This document shows positions 10,940 through 19,858 of a stretch of 64,000 nt of DNA, one piece after another (within the stretch, counting starts at the first letter, position 1; each line of letters starts with the position of its first letter). Made by a program: the position numbers and the translations under genes. The notes under the pieces were generated by a model. That model had not been told where the DNA came from. It did not search any database and was given only the letters and a program-made list of their open reading frames with translations. This DNA comes from Nocardioides soli (GTDB taxonomy: Bacteria > Actinomycetota > Actinomycetes > Propionibacteriales > Nocardioidaceae): positions 682,001 to 746,000 of the forward strand of contig NZ_JACHWR010000001.1 of the NCBI RefSeq assembly GCF_014191495.1. The letters run 5' to 3'.

Positions 10940-13791
10940 CGGTCGGACCGCCTCGGGTTCGTGGTCGGCAGGCACAGCACGACGACCACTACGACGGCGA
11001 TGCCCTGCACCACCAGGAGCACCACTCGCAGCCAGGACACCGGCCCCTCCAGCAGCGAGCCGTCGAGCGGCCCGTCGACCTGCCACGCCCGGGTCGTGCG
11101 CTTCTCGGCGCTCGCCTGGACGAGTCCGGTCGTGGCGTCGAGGACGGCGGCGACGTCACCGTCGGCGGGCTCGGGCAGCACGACGTACTCGATCCCGCTG
11201 GCGCCGAGCCGGTCGACGACCTCGGGCGTCGGCCGGGAGACCAGCGCCCGGACCTCGGCCGTGAAGTCGGCGTCCTCGGCGGTCAGGTTGGTCACCTCGT
11301 CCTCGCCGAGGGTGACGCCGTCGCCGCGCCGGACCGTGTAGGTCAGGCCCTCGTCGACCCCGCCCCGGATCACGAGGATGCCGTGCTCGGGGCCCTCCTC
11401 GGAGCTCTGCACCATGTAGACGGGGATGTCGGTCTCGATGCCCTCGCCGATGGCGGGGTCGGAGCCGAGCCACCACACCACGCCGCCGACCGGCACCGCG
11501 GCGGCCACCACGACCAGGACGCCGCTGAGCACCCGCCGCCAGGCGATGGTCTCCACCCCGAGCCCGACGGCGCCGATCGACGCCGCGACGACGAAGGTGC
11601 CCTGGAGCACCAGCAGCAGCACGCCCGGTCCGGCGTCGACGGAGGTGGCGGCGAGGTCGAAGGTGACGGCGCCGAGGAGGGCGGCGAGCACCGCCGTCAC
11701 CAGTGCCACGACCCAGCAGACGAGCACGGGGATCCGGGTCGCGCGCGGGAGCAGCGCCAGCAGCGCGAGCACGGCGAGCACGAGGCCCAGCCACCAGGGG
11801 GCGCCGAGCCCGTCGAGCCGGCCGGCGAGGAGATCGAGGGTGTCGGCCGTCGGCGTCGGCAGGCGGCCGGTGTCGAGCAGCAGGCCCTCGGCCGCCGACC
11901 GTTGGATGGCCGGCAGCCACCACGGCGCGAGCAGCACCGGCACCAGGCCGAGCGCCGCCGCGGGCGGACCCCACACCGAGCGGTCGCGCACCGCGCCGCG
12001 CACGACGAGCGCTGCGGCCCCGATGACGACCAGGCCGAGGGCGGCGGCCAGGACCCACAGCACGGGTGCGAACGCGGACCCGACGGCGAGCAGCAGGCCC
12101 ACCCGCCAGGCGGCGCGCCACCGGCGCTCGGCCGCGGGCTCGGCGAAGCCCAGCGCGGCGTGCGCCAGCCAGGGCAGCAGCGCGGCGACCACGACCAGGC
12201 CGAGCCGGCCGTCGGACCAGGCCCCGCTCGCGACCGCCACCAGACTCCAGGTGGTCGCACCCCACAGCAGCACCCAGCGCGACGCGCCGGTGAAGACCAC
12301 CAGGCGGCCGACCACCCTCAGGAAGCGCCACGCGCCCCACAGCCCGACCGGCACCGCGGCGACCAGGACCGCCGACACGGCCGCCGAGGGGCTGCCGCCG
12401 AGCAGGGTGGCGAGCAGCGCCATCGGCAGCACGTACGCCGGGGCCGGCACGGCCGTGCCGGTGCCGAGCGGGTGCCAGGTCTCGACCTGGAGCCGCCACC
12501 AGTCGCCGACCCCCTGCGGCGCCGGCGACAGGCCCCCGCCGGAGACCGAGCCGAACGCCGTCCGCGCCGCGACCAGGGCGACGATCACGACCAGCGCGAC
12601 CAGCAGCGCGACGGGGTTGGTGAGGAACCGCGCCACGAGCCCGGTGTCCTCGGCGAGGAGGTCGTCGTCCTCCGGTCCCGGCCGGGGCGCGTAGCTGGCC
12701 GGTGCGCGCTCGGCAGCGGCGGCGCGCCGCCGCTCGGCGACGTCCTGGGCCTGGTTGGTCGCGGCGGCGACCAGGTCGCCGAGGAAGTCCAGCCCGTGGC
12801 GATAGGGCACCCACCACGGCGAGAGCAGCGGCGCCGCCCGTCGCTCGTCGGCGCCGGGCTGCTCGCGGCGGACCCGGCGAGCCTTGCGCACCTCGCCCGG
12901 GTGCGAGTAGAGCGAGAGCAGCGCCGCGAGGTCGTCGAGCGCCTCGCCCACCGATCGCACCAGGACGAAGCCGACCATCCGGAGCAGGGTGCCGAAGGCG
13001 AGCCGGAGCACCAGCCACGGCAGCCGCCGGCCGGGCGCGTTCGCGAGCAGCGTGTAGAGCGCCGCCCGCCGCTCCTGGTAGTGGGTGTGTCGTCCGGTCA
13101 GGGGGGTACGACGTACGCCCCGGTGCGCCGCCTCGGCGTGGAAGACCACCGCGTCCGGGACGATCAGCGTGGTGTGGCCCGCGGCCGCGGCGCGCCAGCC
13201 GAAGTCGATGTCGTTGCCGAAGATCGGCAACTGCTCGTCGAATCCGCCGAGCGTCTCGAGGACGGTACGCCGCACCAGCATGCCCGCGGTGTTGACCGCG
13301 AGCACCCGGTGCACCTCGTCGTGCTGGCCCTGGTCGTACTCGCCACGCTCCAGGCCGGTCTCGCGCCGCCCGGTGCCGCTGATGGTGACGCCGAGCTCGA
13401 GCAGCCGCTTGAGCGAGGGCCACTCCCGCAGCTTCGGGCCGAGGATGTCGGCCTCCGGGTGCTCGGCGGCGGCCGCCAGGAGCGCCGCCAGCGCGCCCGC
13501 ATCGGGGTTGGCGTCGTCGTGCAGGATCCAGACCCACTCGGGCGTCTCGCCGCGCTCCCGCAGCCGCTCGAGGCCGCGCCCGACGGCGGCCGGGAACGAG
13601 GTCGCCCCGCTCACCCGGAGCACGTCGCCGAAGGCCCGCTCCAGCAGGTCGGGGCTGTCGTCCTTGCTGCCGGTGTCGACCGCGACGACGGCCGTGAGCG
13701 GCGCCCGCTGCGCCCGGACCCCGTCGATCACGGCGGGTAGCCAGCGGCCGCCGTCATGACTGACGAGCAGGGCCGCGACGGAGGGAACCAC
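10936..13791 (-). CDS. Large GT2 glycosyltransferase with polytopic membrane domain
   Basis: The N-terminal 290 residues form a GT-A glycosyltransferase family 2 domain: VAALLVSHDGGRWLP, VAVDTGSKDDS, WILHDDANPD (the DxD-like metal site) and FGNDIDFGWRAAAAGH. The rest holds at least ten hydrophobic segments and a final extracytoplasmic domain before a last helix. Such proteins add sugars to lipid-linked or surface glycans at the membrane. The start is put at GTG 13791, because the GT2 fold begins there and AGGG lies 11 nt upstream; an ATG at 13851 would add 20 basic residues. whiB2 lies 77 bp upstream and DUF5719 follows with overlap. The sugar and acceptor are unknown. Confidence 0.85.
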   Translation of the reverse strand: MVPSVAALLVSHDGGRWLPAVIDGVRAQRAPLTAVVAVDTGSKDDSPDLLERAFGDVLRVSGATSFPAAVGRGLERLRERGETPEWVWILHDDANPDAGALAALLAAAAEHPEADILGPKLREWPSLKRLLELGVTISGTGRRETGLERGEYDQGQHDEVHRVLAVNTAGMLVRRTVLETLGGFDEQLPIFGNDIDFGWRAAAAGHTTLIVPDAVVFHAEAAHRGVRRTPLTGRHTHYQERRAALYTLLANAPGRRLPWLVLRLAFGTLLRMVGFVLVRSVGEALDDLAALLSLYSHPGEVRKARRVRREQPGADERRAAPLLSPWWVPYRHGLDFLGDLVAAATNQAQDVAERRRAAAAERAPASYAPRPGPEDDDLLAEDTGLVARFLTNPVALLVALVVIVALVAARTAFGSVSGGGLSPAPQGVGDWWRLQVETWHPLGTGTAVPAPAYVLPMALLATLLGGSPSAAVSAVLVAAVPVGLWGAWRFLRVVGRLVVFTGASRWVLLWGATTWSLVAVASGAWSDGRLGLVVVAALLPWLAHAALGFAEPAAERRWRAAWRVGLLLAVGSAFAPVLWVLAAALGLVVIGAAALVVRGAVRDRSVWGPPAAALGLVPVLLAPWWLPAIQRSAAEGLLLDTGRLPTPTADTLDLLAGRLDGLGAPWWLGLVLAVLALLALLPRATRIPVLVCWVVALVTAVLAALLGAVTFDLAATSVDAGPGVLLLVLQGTFVVAASIGAVGLGVETIAWRRVLSGVLVVVAAAVPVGGVVWWLGSDPAIGEGIETDIPVYMVQSSEEGPEHGILVIRGGVDEGLTYTVRRGDGVTLGEDEVTNLTAEDADFTAEVRALVSRPTPEVVDRLGASGIEYVVLPEPADGDVAAVLDATTGLVQASAEKRTTRAWQVDGPLDGSLLEGPVSWLRVVLLVVQGIAVVVVVVLCLPTTNPRRSDR

Positions 13792-13867
13792 GATCGTGAA
13801 CCCTAACGGCCACGCGGTCGCGCCCCACCCCCGCGTGCGGCGGCGCCCCACGCCAGGCGGTCGAAGG

Positions 13868-14122
13868 TCAGACGGCTCGCTTCTTCAGCTTGCGGCGCTC
13901 CCGCTCGGAGAGGCCGCCCCAGATCCCGAAGCGCTCGTCGTTCATCAGTGCGTACTCGAGACAGTCGTCGCGGACCTCACAGGTCAGGCAGACCTTCTTG
14001 GCCTCCCTGGTCGAGCCCCCCTTCTCAGGGAAGAAGGCCTCGGGATCGGTCTGCGCGCACAGCGCTCGCTCCTGCCATCCAGCTTCCTCGGCGTCCCCGT
14101 CGAGGAGAAATAGTTCTCTCAC
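13868..14122 (-). CDS. whiB2: WhiB-family iron-sulfur regulator, WhiB2/WhmD type
   Basis: This small [4Fe-4S] regulator acts with the primary sigma factor in cell division and septation. The core WQERALCAQTDPEAFFPEKG and the four cysteines (one before, C-x2-C-x5-C after) plus GIWGG and the basic tail SERERRKLKKRAV are almost the same as in Streptomyces WhiB and mycobacterial WhiB2. The GTG at 14122 gives 84 residues, close to Streptomyces WhiB (87), and has AAGGG 8 nt upstream; an in-frame ATG at 14158 lacks a spaced ribosome site. Gene order whiB2-fbiA-fbiB equals that of mycobacteria. Confidence 0.95.
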   Translation of the reverse strand: MRELFLLDGDAEEAGWQERALCAQTDPEAFFPEKGGSTREAKKVCLTCEVRDDCLEYALMNDERFGIWGGLSERERRKLKKRAV

Positions 14123-14235
14123 GGCTTTCGCCCTTTCGACCCGGTCTTGCTCCCACATCCCCGAATCACGTGCGGCTCCCGGTAGACCACCGGACCCGGA
14201 TCACCGCGCCGAGACTCGCGAACGACATTGTGGGA

Positions 14236-14265
14236 ATTACATGCCTGTCGTACCCGCAAAGTCAA
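14236..14265 (-). promoter_or_regulatory. Probable primary-sigma promoter of whiB2
   Basis: On the minus strand TTGACT (14265-14260) and TGTAAT (14241-14236) are separated by 18 nt, a good match to a primary sigma-factor promoter. Transcription would begin near 14229, leaving about 107 nt before the GTG at 14122. Confidence 0.6.
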
Positions 14266-14339
14266 CCCCGCATCTGCTATGGACCAGCCCGGGAGCCCCG
14301 ACCGTCGGGCCGCGACCGGGCGTGCGGCAAGGTATCCGC

Positions 14340-15353
14340 ATGCAGAACATCACGGTGCTCTCGGGGGGCATGGGCGGCGCCCGCTTCCTCCAGGGGCTGC
14401 TCCACGGGATCGCCACCGGGCGGCTGCCGGGCGTCGCTCCCGATGCGACGGTAACGGTGGTCGCCAACACCGCCGACGACCTGTGGGTCCACGGCCTCAA
14501 GGTCTGCCCCGACCTCGACACGGTCATGTACACCCTCGGCGACGGCATCGACACCGGGCGCGGATGGGGCCGCCGCGCCGAGACGTGGAGCGTGAAGGAG
14601 GAGCTCGCGATCTACGGCGTGGAGCCGACCTGGTTCGGACTCGGCGACCGCGACATCGCGACCCATCTGGTGCGCACCCAGATGCTCGAAGCCGGCTACC
14701 CGCTCTCCGAGGTCACCACCGCGCTGTGCCGGCGCTGGCTGGACCCGGTGTACGGCGACCGGGTGCGACTGCTGCCGATGACCGATGACCGGGTCGAGAC
14801 CCACGTCGCGATCGCCGACCCCGACTCCCCCAGCGGCCGCCGGGTCGTGCACTTCCAGGAGTACTGGGTGCGACTGCGCGCCTCGGTGCCCGCCGAGATG
14901 CTGGTCTTCGTCGGCCTCGACGAGGCCAGCCCAGGACCGGGCGTCGTCGACGCGATCACCGACGCGGACCTGGTCGTGCTGCCGCCCTCCAACCCGGTCG
15001 TGTCGGTGGGCACGATCCTCGGCGTCCCGCGGATGCGCGAGGCGCTCGCCGCGACCCGTGCCCCGGTGGTCGGGCTGTCCCCCATCGTCGGGGGCACCCA
15101 CGTGCGCGGCATGGCCGAGCAGATGCTGACCTCGATCGGCGTCGAGGTCAGCGCCTCCGGTGTCGGCCTCCACTACGGCGCGCGCTCCGCCGGCGGGGTG
15201 CTCGACGGCTGGCTCGTCGACGAGGTCGACGCCGACCAGGCGGACCGGGTCGAGGCCGCGGGGCTCCCCTGCCGCGCCGTACCGCTGATGATGACCGACC
15301 CGGATGCCACGGCCGCGATGGCCGCGGCCGCGATCGACCTGGTCGCTCGATGA
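14340..15353 (+). CDS. fbiA: 2-phospho-L-lactate (phosphoenolpyruvyl) transferase FbiA/CofD
   Basis: The enzyme transfers the phospho-lactyl or phosphoenolpyruvyl group onto the deazaflavin Fo, giving (dehydro)F420-0. The 337 residues start ITVLSGGMGGARFLQGL and include NTADDLWVHGLKVCPDLDTVMYTLG, WFGLGDRDIATHL and LPPSNPVVSVGTIL, all family signatures. ATG 14340 has AAGG about 8 nt upstream. Its stop overlaps the fbiB start as ATGA, so the pair is coupled. The order whiB2-fbiA-fbiB is conserved in actinobacteria. Confidence 0.97.
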   Translation: MQNITVLSGGMGGARFLQGLLHGIATGRLPGVAPDATVTVVANTADDLWVHGLKVCPDLDTVMYTLGDGIDTGRGWGRRAETWSVKEELAIYGVEPTWFGLGDRDIATHLVRTQMLEAGYPLSEVTTALCRRWLDPVYGDRVRLLPMTDDRVETHVAIADPDSPSGRRVVHFQEYWVRLRASVPAEMLVFVGLDEASPGPGVVDAITDADLVVLPPSNPVVSVGTILGVPRMREALAATRAPVVGLSPIVGGTHVRGMAEQMLTSIGVEVSASGVGLHYGARSAGGVLDGWLVDEVDADQADRVEAAGLPCRAVPLMMTDPDATAAMAAAAIDLVAR

Positions 15354-16321
15354 GTGCAGCGACCCGGCTCGAGATCTTCGCCCCCGACGGGGTCCCGGAG
15401 GTGGTGGCCGGCGACGACCTGGTCGCCCTTGCGCTCGCGGCCGCCGAGCTCGCGGACGGCGACGTGCTGGTGGTGACCAGCAAGATCGTGAGCAAGGCCG
15501 AGGGCCGGCTGCGGCGCGGCAGCCGCGAGGAGGCCCTGGCCGGCGAGACCGTGCGGGTCGTGGCCCGTCGCGGCGAGACCGCGATCGTGCGCAACCGCCT
15601 CGGCCTCACGATGGCGGCCGCGGGCATCGACAACTCCAACGTGCCGCTCGGCCAGATCGTGCTGCTGCCCGAGGACCCCGACGGCTCGGCCCGCACGATC
15701 CGCGAGGGCATCCACGAGCACGGGGGCGCCAACGTCGCGGTCGTCGTCAGCGACACCGCGGGCCGGGCCTGGCGCGAGGGTCAGACCGACGTCGCGATCG
15801 GCGCCGCCGGGCTGGTCGTGGCCGAGGACTTCGCCGGCCGCACCGACGCGCACGGCAACGAGCTGGCGGTGACCCTGCCCGCCGTCGCCGACGAGCTCGC
15901 CGGCGCCGCCGAGCTGGCGACCGGCAAGCTCGGCGGCCGCCCGTTCTCCGTCGTCCGCGGACGCGCCGACCTCGTGCTGCCCGCCGGCGAGCACGGCCCG
16001 GGCGCCGCGTCCCTGGTGCGGCCCGACGGCGCAGACCTGTTCGGGTACGGCGCCCGCGAGGCCGTCCTCCGCGCGCTGCGGGCGCACGACGACGACCGCC
16101 GGCCCTTCGGCGCCCCGGCTCCGGCGACCGAGCTGGCCGCCGCGATCCGCGAGATCGTTGGGCTGGCGCCGTCGCACACCGGTGCCGCCGACGGCGCCCT
16201 CGTGGTGACCTATCCGCGGGGCACGAGCCGCGCGCTGAGGGCGCTGGTGTTCGCGCACGGGTGGACGATGAACGCCACCGACCACCCCCATGAGGCGCGA
16301 TTGCGCCCTGCGGACGTGTGA
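15350..16321 (+). CDS. fbiB: F420-0:gamma-glutamyl ligase (FbiB, ligase domain only)
   Basis: The enzyme adds glutamates to F420-0. The N-terminal 245 residues match CofE: LVVTSKIVSKAEGR, RLGLTMAAAGIDNSNV, VVVSDTAGRAWREGQTDVAIG. Mycobacterial FbiB is about 450 residues and carries a C-terminal nitroreductase-like domain that reduces dehydro-F420-0. Here the protein ends after 323 residues, with only about 75 residues of other sequence (REAVLRALRAHDDDRR onward, which resembles only the beginning of that domain). The reading frame is intact and the next gene starts 72 bp later, so this is a genuinely short form. A reductase for dehydro-F420 would have to be encoded elsewhere. Confidence 0.9.
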   Translation: MSAATRLEIFAPDGVPEVVAGDDLVALALAAAELADGDVLVVTSKIVSKAEGRLRRGSREEALAGETVRVVARRGETAIVRNRLGLTMAAAGIDNSNVPLGQIVLLPEDPDGSARTIREGIHEHGGANVAVVVSDTAGRAWREGQTDVAIGAAGLVVAEDFAGRTDAHGNELAVTLPAVADELAGAAELATGKLGGRPFSVVRGRADLVLPAGEHGPGAASLVRPDGADLFGYGAREAVLRALRAHDDDRRPFGAPAPATELAAAIREIVGLAPSHTGAADGALVVTYPRGTSRALRALVFAHGWTMNATDHPHEARLRPADV

Positions 16322-16393
16322 TCCCCCCGTAGACTCTGCCGACGACCGTCCCACGAGCGCCCGAACCGCTCCAGCACGACCGAGGAACACGAC

Positions 16394-17146
16394 GTGGCCA
16401 AGCCCGCCAAGACCGACCGCAAGGCGGTCATCGACCAGATGCGCAAGCAGCAGAAGAGTGCCGACCGGCGTCGTGGCGCCGTCATCGTCACGGTCTGCAT
16501 CCTCGTCGCCGTCGGCATCGTCGCCGCGGCCGTCGTGCCGATCCTCGTGGACAAGTGGGACGACCGCGAGCTCGACAACACCGCGCTGGCCGACATCGGC
16601 GAGCCCGTCTCGGCGTGCCAGGACATCGAGACCAAGAAGGCCGACGGCAACCAGAACCACGTGCCGGTCGACACCCCCGTCGACTACACGACCGCGCCGC
16701 CGGCGTTCGGGCCGCACTGGAACCAGGCGGGCGTCGCGCCGGCGTCCTTCGCCCGCAAGTTCTACACCCCCGACGACCGCCCCGCGCTCGAGGCGCTGGT
16801 GCACAACCTCGAGCACGGCTACGCGATCCTCTGGTACGACGAGACCATCGCCGACGACCAGGCCGCGATGGCCGACATCGAGGCGATCTCGCGCAAGTTC
16901 GGCGACGACAACTTCCGCGACAAGTTCGTCGCGGCGCCGTGGCTCTCGACCGACGAGAACGGCAAGAAGTTCCCCGACGGTCAGCACATCGCGATCACGC
17001 ACTGGTCGGCCGGCGGCAACGGCGTCACCGACCCGGCCAAGCAGGTCGGCGTCTTCCAGTACTGCTCCGGCGTCAGCGGCGCGGCGGTCGAGTCGTTCAT
17101 GAAGAAGTACCCCTACACCGACTCGCCCGAGCCCAACGCGATGTGA
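16394..17146 (+). CDS. DUF3105 family membrane-anchored protein
   Basis: This 250-residue protein has a cytosolic basic start, one membrane helix near residues 29-50, and an extracytoplasmic DUF3105 domain: PPAFGPHWNQAGVAP, FYTPDDRPALEALVHNLEHG, VHNLEHGYAILWY and HIAITHWS. The His-rich segments are conserved across the family, but no activity is known. The GTG at 16394 is preceded by GAGGAA with 7-nt spacing. A TAGACT hexamer near 16331 may be the -10. It stands alone after fbiB. Confidence 0.88.
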   Translation: MAKPAKTDRKAVIDQMRKQQKSADRRRGAVIVTVCILVAVGIVAAAVVPILVDKWDDRELDNTALADIGEPVSACQDIETKKADGNQNHVPVDTPVDYTTAPPAFGPHWNQAGVAPASFARKFYTPDDRPALEALVHNLEHGYAILWYDETIADDQAAMADIEAISRKFGDDNFRDKFVAAPWLSTDENGKKFPDGQHIAITHWSAGGNGVTDPAKQVGVFQYCSGVSGAAVESFMKKYPYTDSPEPNAM

Positions 17147-17157
17147 GCGCCCGGCGC

Positions 17158-17256
17158 CCGAGCTTGCTCGGACGCCAGGTCGAGGAGCGTCGGTCCGGAC
17201 CGCGCGCCAGCGCGGGACGGGCGACGCGTCTCGAAACCCAGTCGGCCCGGGCGACC
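17158..17256. terminator. Convergent intergenic spacer with hairpin and a decayed dispersed repeat
   Basis: A hairpin CCGAGC-TT-GCTCGG (17158-17171) follows the DUF3105 gene and may stop transcription. Downstream the segment GGTCGAGGAGCG ... CGTCTCGAAACC (17179-17240) resembles a degenerate copy of the GGTTTCGAGGCTC-type repeat seen at 25950 and 31921. Confidence 0.45.
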
Positions 17257-18336
17257 TCACGTGAGTTCGCCGCGCCCCGACTCCTTCAGCGCCGCGACCA
17301 CCTGCTTGACCTCCTGGGCGCGCGAGCGCGTCGTGACCAGCAGCGCGTCGGGGGTGTCGACGACGACCACGTCGTCGAGGCCGACGACCGCCACCACCCG
17401 CTTGCCGCCCGGCACCACCAGGCCGGTGCTGTCCACGGTGAGCACGTCCGAGGCGTCGCCGAGGACGGACGTCGCGGCGCCGGCCCCCTCGAGCAGCGTG
17501 GCCAGGGCGTCGAAGTCGCCGATGTCCTCCCAGTGGAAGGACGACGGCACCACCGCGACCCGGCCGGCGTCCGCCGCCGGCTCGGCGACGGCGTGGTCGA
17601 GCGCGATCTTCGGCAGGCCCGGCCACAGCTCGGGCAGCCGGTCACGGTCCGCGGCGATCGCGCGCAGGTCTGCGGCGAACTCGGGGTGCCACTTCCCCAG
17701 CAGGTCGAGCAGCACCCGCGGACGGACGACGAACATGCCGGCGTTCCAGCGGTAGCGGCCGGTCGCGAGGTAGCCCTCGGCGGTCGCGACCGACGGCTTC
17801 TCCACGAACTCCTGCACCACGGCCGCGCCGTCGTGGCCGGCGACCGGGTCACCGACATGGACGTAGCCGAACGCCGAGGACGGGAACGTCGGCTCGATGC
17901 CGAGCGTGACCAGCCAGTCGTCGCGGGCGACCTGGACGGCCCGACGTACCGCCTCCGCGAACGCGTCCGGATCGGCGATCACGTGGTCGGCGGCGAACGA
18001 CCCCATCACCGCGTCGGGGTCGGACCGCTCGAGCAGCGCGGCGGCCAGGCCGATCGCCGCCATCGAGTCGCGCGGCGACGGCTCGGCGATCACCGAATCG
18101 GCCGCCACCTCCGGCAGCTGGGCGGCGACGGCCTCGCGATGGGGCAGGCCGGTGACCACGAGCAGCCGGTCGTCGACCAGCGGCGCGAGTCGGTCGCGGG
18201 TCTCCTGGAGCAGCGTCCGGCCCTCACCACGCAGGTCGTGGAGGAACTTGGGCGCCGAGGAGCGCGACAGCGGCCAGAGGCGGGTGCCGGCTCCGCCGGC
18301 CGGGATCACCGCCCAGAAGTGGTCGATCGAAGGCAT
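17257..18336 (-). CDS. manC: Mannose-1-phosphate guanylyltransferase
   Basis: The enzyme makes GDP-mannose from mannose-1-phosphate and GTP for glycolipid and polysaccharide synthesis. The 359 residues open with AVIPAGGAGTRLWPLSR, the nucleotide-binding loop, then FLHDLRGEGRTLLQET, SPRDSMAAIGLAA, FVEKPSVATAEGYL and RWNAGMFVVRP. It is the single-domain form without a fused isomerase. The start is leaderless in style: TAGGCT (18343-18348 on this strand), 6 nt, ATG 18336. It is called manB (Rv3264c) in M. tuberculosis, where it lies in the same neighbourhood. It is divergent from the TIGR03089 gene with 17 bp between. Confidence 0.95.
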   Translation of the reverse strand: MPSIDHFWAVIPAGGAGTRLWPLSRSSAPKFLHDLRGEGRTLLQETRDRLAPLVDDRLLVVTGLPHREAVAAQLPEVAADSVIAEPSPRDSMAAIGLAAALLERSDPDAVMGSFAADHVIADPDAFAEAVRRAVQVARDDWLVTLGIEPTFPSSAFGYVHVGDPVAGHDGAAVVQEFVEKPSVATAEGYLATGRYRWNAGMFVVRPRVLLDLLGKWHPEFAADLRAIAADRDRLPELWPGLPKIALDHAVAEPAADAGRVAVVPSSFHWEDIGDFDALATLLEGAGAATSVLGDASDVLTVDSTGLVVPGGKRVVAVVGLDDVVVVDTPDALLVTTRSRAQEVKQVVAALKESGRGELT

Positions 18337-18353
18337 GGTGAGAGCCTAGGGCG

Positions 18354-19100
18354 GTGACCACCTTCGGCGACGTACTGGCGCGCCAGCTGCGACAGGATCC
18401 CGGCCGTCCCCTGGTGACGTTCTACGACGACGCGACCGGCGAACGGATCGAGCTGTCGGTCACGACGTACGCCAACTGGGTGGCCAAGGCCGCCTCGCTG
18501 CTGGCCGAGGAGCACGACCTCGAGCGCGGCCAGCGGCTGTGCCTGGACCTGCCACCCCACTGGCTGGGTCCGGTGTTCCTGGGTGCGGCCTGGACCGTCG
18601 GCCTGACGGTCGTCGGCCCGGACGACGTGCCCGAGGACGCCCCTGGAGGCGGCGCCGACGCCGTCGTCTGCGGGCCCGGGTCGCTGGAGCGCTGGGCCAC
18701 CCGGGCCGGCGAACTGCCGGTGCTGGCCTGCTCGCTGCTCCCGCTCGGCGTTCGCTTCGCCGACCCGGTGCCGGCGGGCGTGCACGACGTCGGCATCGAG
18801 GTCTGGTCGCAACCCGACGCCTTCGCACCCTGGGACCCCCCGACGGGCGACGACCTCGCCACCGCGGGCGGCTACGACGACCGCACCCAGGCCGAGATCT
18901 GGGCGGCGGCCGCCTCCGGGAGCATCGTCACCGACGGCGGCCGCCTCCTCTCGGAGGCGAACCCGGCTTCCCCACCGGGACTCGCCACCTTCACCGAGCC
19001 GCTCAGCAAGGGCGGCTCGCTGGTGCTGGTCGTCCACTCCGGACCGGAGCGGCTCAGCGCGACGTACGCCGCGGAGCGCGCCACGGCCCGCTTCCCTTGA
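18354..19100 (+). CDS. TIGR03089 family protein (AMP-binding-enzyme-like fragment)
   Basis: This 248-residue protein matches the actinobacterial TIGR03089 family, which resembles the first domain of adenylate-forming enzymes but stops before the adenylation core. Seen here are LVTFYDDATGERIELSVTTYANWVAKAA, LDLPPHWLGPVFLGAAWT and AWTVGLTVV. There is no P-loop SGTTG motif, so activation of a carboxylate is unlikely. It starts at GTG 18354, 17 bp from the divergent manC start. Function is unknown. Confidence 0.85.
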   Translation: MTTFGDVLARQLRQDPGRPLVTFYDDATGERIELSVTTYANWVAKAASLLAEEHDLERGQRLCLDLPPHWLGPVFLGAAWTVGLTVVGPDDVPEDAPGGGADAVVCGPGSLERWATRAGELPVLACSLLPLGVRFADPVPAGVHDVGIEVWSQPDAFAPWDPPTGDDLATAGGYDDRTQAEIWAAAASGSIVTDGGRLLSEANPASPPGLATFTEPLSKGGSLVLVVHSGPERLSATYAAERATARFP

Positions 19101-19141
19101 GGGTCGGGCAGCACCACGTTCGGGGGTTCTGAGAGCCGGTG

Positions 19142-19498
19142 TCACCCGGCCAGGTCCGGGCCCTTCCCACTCCCCTGGCCCAGCGCTCGGTGCTGGCCCG
19201 CCCAGCCCGTGCCGAACCGGTCGACGAGCACCCGGTAGCCGGGGTCGGACCAGCCGCGCGCCTGGACGTGGCGGGCGCGGCCGGCACCCGGCGTCTCGTC
19301 GCGCGCCGCGCGCCGGGCGTCCCGGGTGTGGGACCTCAGGTCCACGGCCCGCTCGGGCGTCACGAAGCCCGTCTCCCGACGATCGTGGACGACGTCGAGG
19401 CTGATCACGTTCGCCGCGGGGGTGAGCACGGCGAGCACGGCGGCAAGCGCCAGGACCTGCTGGCAGGCCGTGACGAAGCGGATCTTGTTGGGAGGCAT
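19142..19498 (-). CDS. Small hypothetical exported protein
   Basis: This 118-residue protein has a basic N-terminus and hydrophobic stretch (QQVLALAAVLAVLTPAANVI, about residues 13-32) that could be a signal peptide or anchor, then a short polar, Arg-rich domain containing VLVDRFGTGWAG. The ATG at 19498 has GGAGAG 9 nt upstream. I do not recognise a family. The stop is 42 bp from the convergent TIGR03089 stop. An AT-rich patch at 19575-19680 upstream probably holds its promoter. Confidence 0.55.
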   Translation of the reverse strand: MPPNKIRFVTACQQVLALAAVLAVLTPAANVISLDVVHDRRETGFVTPERAVDLRSHTRDARRAARDETPGAGRARHVQARGWSDPGYRVLVDRFGTGWAGQHRALGQGSGKGPDLAG

Positions 19499-19768
19499 GA
19501 AAGCGGCTCTCCGGTGCGGGGGAAGTTCACACGGGACAGCAACTTTCACACGCGTCACAGCGGCGACGGAAGGGATCGTGAGTAACTACAGAGTTGTAAT
19601 TTCTACTCGACACGCCGATGGAATCGAGATTTGTCAAGAAACTTCACGCCTGTAATTCATCCGCGACGCCGAACCCAGCCCTTCTTCCGGAGACCAGGCG
19701 CGGGATCGCCGGTGTGGTTGGGCCGCGGCGACGATTCGCCGGGTCGGGTCCCCCCGGGGGGCGCCCGG

Positions 19769-19858
19769 GGTTTCATCACGGGATGCAGGCGGAGTCACGG
19801 TTCCCTGCCTGGGCTCACCCTGGGAAGCGCGGCCTCACCCTCATCCCGTGATGAAACC
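19769..19858. repeat. Long-arm inverted repeat, copy 2 of a two-copy family
   Basis: Perfect 17-bp arms GGTTTCATCACGGGATG (19769-19785) and complement (19842-19858) enclose 56 nt. It is homologous without gaps to 3440-3527. Compared with that copy, an A-T pair becomes C-G and a C-G pair becomes T-A in the stem, so pairing is kept. It lies in a gene-free region upstream of the exported protein gene and downstream of the polymer export operon. Confidence 0.75.

Noticed and set aside
15173-17626. 817-codon open frame opposite fbiA, fbiB and the DUF3105 gene
   Set aside because: Codon bias of the opposite strand suppresses stops; the real genes there have family motifs, coupled starts and ribosome sites.
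19575-19680. Sigma-70 promoter with TTGACA at 19637-19632
   Set aside because: No acceptable -10 lies 16-19 bp downstream on that strand, so only an AT-rich patch is reported.
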